This document shows, in pieces, positions 20,038 through 25,327 of a stretch of 42,024 nt of DNA (positions are counted from its first letter, which is position 1; each line of letters starts with the position of its first letter). Made by a program: the position numbers and the translations under genes. The notes beneath the pieces were generated by a model. That model searched no databases and had not been told where the DNA came from. It saw nothing but the letters and a program-made list of their open reading frames with translations. Origin of the DNA: a virus. The stretch is from positions 1 through 42,024 of the IMG/VR virus record IMGVR_UViG_3300011400_000009, one strand, 5' to 3'.

Positions 20038-20239
20038 TTACAATGTCGTGGGCTGTGTGTACACAAACGGGGGGCCGGGGCGCGGCTGCGCGAAAGGTGT
20101 ACGGTGGACGAGGAGGCAGGGGGTACGAAACGTCTCTCGTCGCGCGCCGCTTATGGCTTAGGCGTTCGAAGTGTGCGGTTGGTTATAAGCGATTGGGCTA
20201 CTACGAAGGCGAAACGCTTCGTCGTTGCGAAAATGTTCG

Positions 20240-20268
20240 AGGGTAGCACGCCGCGCGCCGTTTGTCAA
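20240..20268 (-). promoter_or_regulatory. Leftward promoter with no protein gene downstream
   Basis: TTGACA at 20263-20268, 17-base spacer ending GCGGCGTGC, TACCCT at 20240-20245. The predicted start is near 20233. No start codon with a ribosome site follows before the next promoter at 19.9 kb. Confidence 0.75.
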
Positions 20269-20287
20269 GTATAGTTTCGACGCGCGT

Positions 20288-20303
20288 GGCGAATCGATTC
20301 GCC
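20288..20303. promoter_or_regulatory. 16-base perfect palindrome
   Basis: GGCGAATC followed directly by its reverse complement, 20 bases upstream of the -35 box at 20263-20268. A dimeric regulator site or a restriction-related palindrome are both possible. Confidence 0.5.
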
Positions 20304-20450
20304 GTGCGTTAGGCGTTTCGCCTGTGCATAAGTTAGAAGCGCCTCGCGACGTAGAAGCGTTTCGCCTGTCTGTATAATTTCAAAATTAAGGCATAGTTGG
20401 ACTCCGGTCCCTTTGGTGTGGGACGAAACCCTTATCCGATCAGGAGAGGA

Positions 20451-20472
20451 GGGCGGGCCTTGCGGCCCGCCC
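20451..20472 (-). terminator. Hairpin after paralogue 4
   Basis: Perfect 9-base stem (20451-20459, 20464-20472) with GCAA tetraloop on the minus strand, 9 bases behind the stop codon. Only a C/U-rich tail follows. Confidence 0.65.
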
Positions 20473-20480
20473 CGTCTTCG

Positions 20481-20954
20481 CTAGTGGGCGTGCTTCGCCA
20501 CCCATTCGGCGGGGGCTTCGAGCTCCTCGCCGTCCGGGGTCTTCAGCACCCCGGCCTCCGCCACCACTCGCTGAAGGGCGAGGCGGCCCGTCATCCGAAG
20601 GCGGCCTTCCCAGCCCTTGGACCGATTCGTCCAGCGGCTGTGGTCGACTCCGTTCGCGTCCAGCAGGGCGAGGAAGCGCTCCACGTCCAGCCGGTCTTTC
20701 GCCCCGAGGCATTCGCCCGCGATGGTCTGGGCGAGCCAGTCCCAAGCGCTCCGCTGTGCGGCCTTGCGCTTGTTCCCGGCCTCGACGGCCCGCGCCGCGT
20801 ACCGGCGCTTGTACAGCGTCTTCACGACGCTGTTCTTTTTCGCGTTGTCCGCCTCGACTTCGGGGTGGACGGCCACGGGCTCGACCGCGACAGCGGCTTC
20901 GACCGGGGCTTCGACGAGCGCGGCTTCGACCGCGCGCTTGCTTCGACGAGACAT
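20481..20954 (-). CDS. GW-GR-RMT-R family paralogue 4
   Basis: 157 residues from the ATG at 20954 (GGAGAG upstream); longer frames pass through the promoter. Basic start M-S-R-R-S-K-R, an Ala/Val/Glu-rich stretch (residues 9-37), then the family core: N-S-V-V, Y-K-R-R-Y, R-S-A-W-D-W-L-A, L-D-A-N-G-V-D-H-S-R-W, K-G-W-E-G-R-L-R-M-T-G-R, P-A-E-W-V-A-K-H. It is roughly half identical to paralogue 3 over the core, but its codons are far more GC-rich, which suggests separate histories. Single-gene unit with its own weak promoter and hairpin terminator. Confidence 0.78.
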   Translation of the reverse strand: MSRRSKRAVEAALVEAPVEAAVAVEPVAVHPEVEADNAKKNSVVKTLYKRRYAARAVEAGNKRKAAQRSAWDWLAQTIAGECLGAKDRLDVERFLALLDANGVDHSRWTNRSKGWEGRLRMTGRLALQRVVAEAGVLKTPDGEELEAPAEWVAKHAH

Positions 20955-21033
20955 TGTCTCTCTCCGTTGCGGTGGCGAGGGCGGGGCGAGAGCCCCGGCG
21001 CGGCGAGGGCCACCAGCCCCGCCTCGCACCAAC

Positions 21034-21062
21034 AGTAGAGCACGCCGCGTTGCGCGCGACAA
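21034..21062 (-). promoter_or_regulatory. Leftward promoter for paralogue 4
   Basis: TTGTCG at 21057-21062, 17-base spacer with GCGGCGTGC, TCTACT at 21034-21039. Boxes are weaker than in the others, but the spacer and extended -10 agree. Confidence 0.65.
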
Positions 21063-21079
21063 TGCGACACGGTGTCGCA
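21063..21079. promoter_or_regulatory. Inverted repeat abutting the -35 box
   Basis: TGCGACAC, 1 base, GTGTCGCA, perfect, starting right after the -35 box of the 21034-21062 promoter. Good candidate operator or activator site. Confidence 0.55.
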
Positions 21080-21085
21080 GTATCG

Positions 21086-21121
21086 GCGGTTGCACAACCG
21101 CTTCGCAGGTTGTGCAACCGC
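21086..21121. repeat. 14-base perfect inverted repeat
   Basis: Arms 21086-21099 and 21108-21121 with an 8-base loop. Can form a strong hairpin in RNA or a cruciform in DNA. Confidence 0.7.
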
Positions 21122-21137
21122 GAGTTGCAGCGAAACC

Positions 21138-21174
21138 CCCCGCTTATCGACGCCGAAGGCGTCGATAAGCGGGG
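21138..21174. repeat. 17-base perfect inverted repeat with GAA loop
   Basis: Arms 21138-21154 and 21158-21174. No U-run on either side, so it is not a classic terminator, but it could insulate the divergent transcripts or mark an origin or packaging site. Confidence 0.75.
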
Positions 21175-21255
21175 ACCCACATAGAACCTGAACGTTTCAA
21201 AGCTGCGTATGGCCGTATAGGTCTTCCGTCCCTGCCTGAACATGCTCTTCTACAC

Positions 21256-21284
21256 TTGACGAGCGCCTCACCATGTGCTACCCT
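21256..21284 (+). promoter_or_regulatory. Rightward promoter of the structural module
   Basis: TTGACG at 21256-21261, 17-base spacer ending TGC, TACCCT at 21279-21284. Start of transcription near 21291; first gene at 21316. Confidence 0.82.
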
Positions 21285-21315
21285 TCCTAAATTCCAACCT
21301 ATGGAGGAATTGGCT

Positions 21316-21921
21316 ATGGCTGACAAACCCGACCCAAAAAAAGACGAGGGCGCAAAGAAAGACGCGGAATTGGCTGGTTCAGCCCCGCGCCCGTCGCAAG
21401 CCGCTCAATCAGCTGCTCCCGGCGCTTACGAAAATGTAAGGCGAACCGAGGACAGGAGTAAGGATGATTCGGCTGCGGCGAAGCGTCCCAAGCCCCGTCC
21501 GTACAAAGTGAGCGAACTTTCGGAGAACTTGGAAGTGGAAGCTCGCGGCACGTATGACAATCTCGTTGGGGAGTTGCTTCCGGGCGAGTCGGGCTGGTTG
21601 CCATTGGATGCAGTTGGACAACCCGCTGGTCCAGCCGTAAGGGAACTTCCAGACCCATCCACTACCCGTTCGTGCCGCGTAATGGCGAACGGTGTAGACC
21701 AGCCCGGTGATATTCTGGTGACGAACACAGGTGCACCGATTACGCCGGTGATGCAGCCCAACACGGATGTTCTCCCATGGGCAGCCCCTCCGGAAATCCC
21801 CGTCGCGCGCACAAGTCAGAATCAAAGAGATCGGGAAGAGGACCGGCAGCGTCAAAAGGAGCGTGAGGAAGGGCGCGACCGCGCTCGTGAAAGCGCACAA
21901 CAGAGTGGAATGTCGAGATAG
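21316..21921 (+). CDS. Hypothetical disordered protein opening the late module
   Basis: 201 residues from the ATG at 21316, with TGGAGGAATTGGCT before it. Residues 1-60 are K/D/A/P-rich and disordered; residues 70-165 look folded (L-V-G-E-L-L-P-G-E-S-G-W-L-P-L-D, D-I-L-V-T-N-T-G-A-P-I). The end is a charged coiled stretch (D-R-E-E-D-R-Q-R-Q-K-E-R-E-E-G). No family recognised. First gene after the late promoter and followed by a hairpin, so it may be made in a different amount from the genes after it. Confidence 0.6.
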   Translation: MADKPDPKKDEGAKKDAELAGSAPRPSQAAQSAAPGAYENVRRTEDRSKDDSAAAKRPKPRPYKVSELSENLEVEARGTYDNLVGELLPGESGWLPLDAVGQPAGPAVRELPDPSTTRSCRVMANGVDQPGDILVTNTGAPITPVMQPNTDVLPWAAPPEIPVARTSQNQRDREEDRQRQKEREEGRDRARESAQQSGMSR

Positions 21922-21954
21922 GCTACCTTGTAGAGCCCTCTCTGGGTAGCTGAA

Positions 21955-21997
21955 CCCAACGCGCATAAATGCCCCCGCGAGCACGGTGCGCGTTGGG
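21955..21997 (+). terminator. Hairpin between 21316 and terS
   Basis: Perfect 10-base stem (21955-21964, 21988-21997) with a 23-base loop, followed by ACUUAUUAAUUGG. A weak terminator or mRNA-processing stem. Confidence 0.5.
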
Positions 21998-22018
21998 ACT
22001 TATTAATTGGGTTACGTG

Positions 22019-22519
22019 ATGGAAGACAGAGACGACATACCTAGTGATCTGGTGGCACTTCCCACTATGCCGTATTCCGAACGGCCATTGGAACTGCCAC
22101 TGGACGTGGAAGAATGCAGAACTGCTATTTGGATGGCCGCTGGAAACGTTACAGAAGCGGCGAAGCTACTCAAGATAACTTCCATACGGCTAAGAAACTT
22201 TGTCAAGAAGTCGCCTTACCTATCTGCAGAGGTACAAGAAGCTGCTGATAGGTTAGTCGATATAGCAGAATCAAATGTCAAAGAGGCTCTGACGGACGAA
22301 TTGGACCCTTCTCGGCGCGACACCATGAGTCGATACGTCCTGAGTAATATCGGGAAGCATCGCGGGTGGGGTACGGGAAGCCCCAATGTGAACGTGAGAA
22401 ATTCGGCGGGTGGAACGATAATTGTCCAATGGGCAGACGGGACTTCTTTCGGACGTGACGAATCAAAAGATATAGAGGGAGAGGTTATAGAAGATGGATC
22501 AGAATCAAAAGTCGCATGA
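22019..22519 (+). CDS. Terminase small subunit
   Basis: 166 residues from the ATG at 22019; a TTG four codons earlier is possible, no strong ribosome site is present at either. The N-terminal HTH region, W-M-A-A-G-N-V-T-E-A-A-K-L-L-K-I and S-I-R-L-R-N-F-V-K, followed by a helix and V-L-S-N-I-G-K-H-R-G-W-G is typical of small terminases, which bind the packaging site and load DNA onto the large subunit. Position 1.5 kb before TerL with only small genes between supports it. Confidence 0.78.
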   Translation: MEDRDDIPSDLVALPTMPYSERPLELPLDVEECRTAIWMAAGNVTEAAKLLKITSIRLRNFVKKSPYLSAEVQEAADRLVDIAESNVKEALTDELDPSRRDTMSRYVLSNIGKHRGWGTGSPNVNVRNSAGGTIIVQWADGTSFGRDESKDIEGEVIEDGSESKVA

Positions 22520-22730
22520 CGGGTATTCATTGGGCGCGCGTCGTGTCCGTGAGAGCTTCAACCCATCCCAAGATTCGTTGGTAGATAAGTTTAAGCGATA
22601 TACCGCTGACCTGATCGACTTATGTGAAGAACACAAAAGTCATGATCCAAGGCTGGCGGCATTGGCTCAGACCGCCTACGAAGAAGCAGCGATGTGGGCG
22701 GTGAAGTTGGTGACGACGGAGAAGAAATGA
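22494..22730 (+). CDS. Putative Acb2-like anti-CBASS protein (Acb2/Tad1 hairpin domain)
   Basis: 78 residues. Middle and end read F-N-P-S-Q-D-S-L-V-D-K-F-K, A-D-L-I-D-L-C-E-E, then A-L-A-Q-T-A-Y-E-E-A-A-M-W-A-V-K. This is the pattern I know from short phage proteins of the Acb2/Tad1 hairpin-domain family, in which oligomers soak up cyclic oligonucleotide signals and so silence CBASS defence. Overlaps TerS by 26 bases and the next gene by 4. Identification is by eye; binding residues are not checked. Confidence 0.6.
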   Translation: MDQNQKSHDGYSLGARRVRESFNPSQDSLVDKFKRYTADLIDLCEEHKSHDPRLAALAQTAYEEAAMWAVKLVTTEKK

Positions 22731-22957
22731 ATCTCGCGAACTTCATCCCCGTCCTGATAACTTTACACACGGTGTCGGGGATACCAGTAGAGGTTAATAC
22801 GGAATTGATTACGCACATGCGTAGTCCAGATAAAACTAATAAGGCTTTTGTTGAAGGCGTCAAGTGTATGATAAACATGGCAGACGGGAAATTTGTGACG
22901 GTGAGGGAAACGTGCGACAGTATTCGCCGCGCAATTAGGGGAGAAGGTCAGCCTTAA
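22727..22957 (+). CDS. FlbD-like small protein
   Basis: 76 residues from the ATG at 22727 (ATGA link). V-L-I-T-L-H-T-V-S-G-I-P-V-E-V-N-T-E-L-I, then D-G-K-F-V-T-V-R-E-T-C-D-S-I, is the strand-strand plan of FlbD-like proteins that occur in many phages near terminase genes. In bacteria FlbD-like proteins are linked to flagella; the phage role is unknown. Confidence 0.55.
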   Translation: MNLANFIPVLITLHTVSGIPVEVNTELITHMRSPDKTNKAFVEGVKCMINMADGKFVTVRETCDSIRRAIRGEGQP

Positions 22958-22967
22958 GGAGGCTTCT

Positions 22968-23189
22968 ATGCTGGAAATGGCGATTGGAGTACTCTGGTTC
23001 CTCATAGGCGTTATTATACTGGCGGGGATAGTCTACTTAGCTATTTGGGTGATCGAGAGCTTCATCTATCCCATCCCGGAGAGGGTGAAGCAAGGCATCT
23101 GGGTGGTGGTACTTCTACTAGCGCTTATAGCGCTGATTACAATACTAGCGGGCGGGGGAGCCGGAAATCTAAGGTCCCCCTTTCGCTGA
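22968..23189 (+). CDS. Two-helix membrane protein, candidate holin
   Basis: 73 residues. Two transmembrane helices (about residues 5-30 and 43-62) with a charged I-P-E-R-V-K-Q-G turn and a basic tail. Strong ribosome site AAGGAGG. It resembles the Thivi_2564-type membrane proteins of phages. Its place two genes before the endolysin makes it a candidate holin, since this topology and size are usual for holins. No spanin pair is seen next to it. Confidence 0.6.
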   Translation: MLEMAIGVLWFLIGVIILAGIVYLAIWVIESFIYPIPERVKQGIWVVVLLLALIALITILAGGGAGNLRSPFR

Positions 23190-23255
23190 GGAGAGTCTAA
23201 TAGGCCCGTTGTCGCCAGTTCCACCGGGGCCGCCGTCAATCTGTGTGGAGTGCTA

Positions 23256-23369
23256 ATGAAGAAACTGAAAAGAATGGTGTGCATCTTCTTTGGGCACAGT
23301 TGGAAGTACTTTAAGGGCAAATACGTATGTATGCGTTGCGGCGAATTAAAGAAAGATAGTCTGCCGTGA
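23256..23369 (+). CDS. 37-residue cysteine-containing protein
   Basis: Micro-ORF with GTGGAG before the ATG and a stop overlapping the endolysin start (GTGA). F-G-H-S-W-K-Y-F and V-C-M-R-C-G-E-L give an H...CxxC arrangement found in small phage zinc proteins. Function unknown. Confidence 0.55.
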   Translation: MKKLKRMVCIFFGHSWKYFKGKYVCMRCGELKKDSLP

Positions 23370-24001
23370 GTTGGTACTTAGCAAGGAGCCTTGAGACGTT
23401 CCGAACTCAGATCAACGAGAAGTACCCTAATCGTGATAAAGCATCCGACGGAACAATTGGCGACGAATCTCATTCGCACACCGACTCTGATCATAACCCG
23501 AATGATTACGGCGCGGTCTGCGCGATCGATATAACCCACGACCCATATAATGGCCCAGATTGCATGGCGCTAGCCGAGAGGATTCGACAAGCCGACGACC
23601 CCAGAACAGCGTACATCATCTGGAATAAGCAGATTTCTAACCCGGACATAGAGAATTGGGCGTGGCGACCTTACACCGGGAAGAACCCCCATACGAGCCA
23701 TTTGCACCACTCAGTTAGGCAGCAGAAGGAGTTGTTCGACGATCCTTCTGTGTGGGGCGGAGTTGTTCCAGTTCCGATGGAAGGCAAACCCGCACCGCCG
23801 ATGCCGAGGCTGGAAATCGGTATGGTTGGGGATTCTGTTAAGGTTCTCCAAATATTCCTTGGGATCGAACCTGATGGGGTGTTTGGGAGAGTAACCGAAG
23901 AGGAAGTGCTCGCTTTCCAAGACAATAACGGCCTAGTCGATGATGGAGTCGTTGGGGTTTATACTTGGCAAGTGTTAATAGAACAATGGGGAGTTGAGTA
24001 A
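23366..24001 (+). CDS. Endolysin: M15-like peptidase plus peptidoglycan-binding domain
   Basis: 211 residues from a GTG at 23366. N-terminal part: S-D-H-N-P-N (H43), A-I-D-I-T-H (D55) and P-H-T-S-H-L-H-H-S (H112, H114) give the metal-binding H/D/H layout of VanY/M15-type peptidases that cut peptidoglycan cross-links. C-terminal part (about 146-207), M-V-G-D-S-V-K-V-L-Q...P-D-G-V-F-G...F-Q, is a PG_binding_1 repeat that holds the wall. No signal peptide, so release needs the holin. Its stop is directly followed by the TerL start. Confidence 0.82.
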   Translation: MSWYLARSLETFRTQINEKYPNRDKASDGTIGDESHSHTDSDHNPNDYGAVCAIDITHDPYNGPDCMALAERIRQADDPRTAYIIWNKQISNPDIENWAWRPYTGKNPHTSHLHHSVRQQKELFDDPSVWGGVVPVPMEGKPAPPMPRLEIGMVGDSVKVLQIFLGIEPDGVFGRVTEEEVLAFQDNNGLVDDGVVGVYTWQVLIEQWGVE

Positions 24002-25327
24002 GTGGAGGCTGCTCTAAAAGAAGAAGTACCGCGGGTTACAATACCCTATACGCCGCGCGAGCACTTCAAAGCGTTGCACGCCTCCCCGAAGCGATGGAAT
24101 TTCGTGGTCGCGCACAGGCGCGCGGGAAAAACGGTCGCGCTGTGTAACCAAACCATTCGCAAGGCCCTAGAGAACCCGAGACCGTTCCCGCCGCCAAGGT
24201 ACGGCTATATCGGACCTACCTTTGCTCAGGCTAAGGATTTGGTGTGGGGTTACTTTAAACATTACACGTCGGTACTGCCGAATGTGAAAGTAGTAGAAGG
24301 GGACTTGCAGATCATCCTGTCGAACGGCGCGATGATAAATCTATACGGGGGAAGTGCGGCCTATGAGCGAATGCGTGGATTGTACTTTGATGGAGTCGTT
24401 GCTGACGAATACCCCCTTCTTAATCCTAGTATGCTTGGTTCTGTTATCCGCCCTTGTTTGGCAGATTATCAGGGGTGGGCGGTCATAAGTGGAACGTCCA
24501 ACGGGGATGACCATTTCCATGAGCTAAAGAAGCGCGCGGAGCACGATACTGGTAGTTGGGGTATATTCGACATACCGGTGGACCAGACCGACGCGTTGGA
24601 CCCGGATGAAGTCGCAGAAATGCGGAAGGATATGACGGCGGACGAGTTCGCCCGCGAAATGATGTGCTCATTCGATGCGCCGATCGAAGGCAGCTATTAC
24701 GGCGAAGTGATGAACGAAATCCAGATGGCGGGGCAGATTACTGGTGTTCCGTATGACCCCAATTCGCTAGTCTGGACCGAGTGGGACTTAGGTATCGATG
24801 ACGAAATGGTGATCTGGTTCGGGCAGCGTTGCGGCAGGGAAATCCACTACATCGATTACTACGCTAACACGGGCAAGGGTCTGGACCATTACGTGGCGCA
24901 AATCAAGTCCAAGCCATATGCTTACGGCTGCCACATACTTCCCCATGATATCAAGGCGCGGGAATTGGGTACGGGCGTTAGCCGAAAGGATGTGCTGGAA
25001 CAGATGCTGCCAAATTTGTTCGTCTGTCCGGACCACAAGGTGGAAGACGGGATTAGCGCGACACGCGCTTCGCTGCGTAGATCGTGGTTCGATAAGGTCC
25101 GATGCGAGCCGGGGATAATGGCGCTACGTAACTACCACAAGTCAGGCACAGGAAAGCCCCTCCACAATTGGGCTTCCCATGCTGCCGATGCCAAGCGGAT
25201 AGGTTGCGTGGCGTACAACATGATTCAATCAATGATCGGTGGCTCTAATGTGATAGGTATCGGAGAAGGGCCGCTTAGGAGAAATCTAGCGCGAATGGGT
25301 AGCGGAATGCCAAGGAGAATCCGATGA
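24002..25327 (+). CDS. Terminase large subunit
   Basis: 441 residues from a GTG at 24002. ATPase: Walker A A-H-R-R-A-G-K-T (37-44), Walker B V-V-A-D-E (E136), motif III S-G-T-S-N-G (163-168). Nuclease: E-W-D-L-G-I-D (D262), with later acidic sites (H-D-I-K-A, A-S-H-A-A-D-A-K). It drives DNA into the prohead and cuts the concatemer. Length is usual for the family. Followed by the portal with a 4-base ATGA overlap, so the two are coupled. Confidence 0.93.
   Translation: MEAALKEEVPRVTIPYTPREHFKALHASPKRWNFVVAHRRAGKTVALCNQTIRKALENPRPFPPPRYGYIGPTFAQAKDLVWGYFKHYTSVLPNVKVVEGDLQIILSNGAMINLYGGSAAYERMRGLYFDGVVADEYPLLNPSMLGSVIRPCLADYQGWAVISGTSNGDDHFHELKKRAEHDTGSWGIFDIPVDQTDALDPDEVAEMRKDMTADEFAREMMCSFDAPIEGSYYGEVMNEIQMAGQITGVPYDPNSLVWTEWDLGIDDEMVIWFGQRCGREIHYIDYYANTGKGLDHYVAQIKSKPYAYGCHILPHDIKARELGTGVSRKDVLEQMLPNLFVCPDHKVEDGISATRASLRRSWFDKVRCEPGIMALRNYHKSGTGKPLHNWASHAADAKRIGCVAYNMIQSMIGGSNVIGIGEGPLRRNLARMGSGMPRRIR

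Larger units (their letters stand above)
19918..20450. other. Gene-free control region with repeats and a promoter without a gene
   Basis: No ORF here has a start with a ribosome site. It contains several GTAC-centred repeats (GTACAC at 19981 and 20014, palindromic GTGTACAC at 20057-20064, GTGTAC at 20097), a G-rich tract (20004-20037), a leftward promoter (20240-20268), a 16-base palindrome (20288-20303), two copies of GCGTTTCGCCTGT (about 20313-20325 and 20362-20374) and a bare TATAAT near 20380. The minus transcript from the promoter would be about 300 bases without a coding frame, so a noncoding RNA or an origin/control region is possible. Confidence 0.55.
20955..21315. other. Divergent control region with three long inverted repeats
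   Basis: Gene-free. It separates leftward paralogue 4 from the rightward late genes and contains a leftward promoter, three perfect inverted repeats in 112 bases and the rightward late promoter. No ORF with a ribosome site is seen. Confidence 0.7.

Noticed and set aside
19153-20274. Plus-strand ORFs over the 19-20.3 kb region
   Set aside because: 19153-19974 and 19571-20161 are antisense to genes at 19025-19848; 19944-20274 frames have no ribosome site or promoter and sit in the repeat region.
20397-21243. Several long ORFs on both strands (plus 20397-21038, plus 20617-21168, minus 20440-21243)
   Set aside because: They are GC-rich shadow frames of the 20481-20954 gene or run through its promoter and the inverted repeats; no ribosome sites.
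22007-22519. TTG start for the terminase small subunit
   Set aside because: An ATG four codons later is equally placed; neither has a clear ribosome site, so the commoner codon was preferred.
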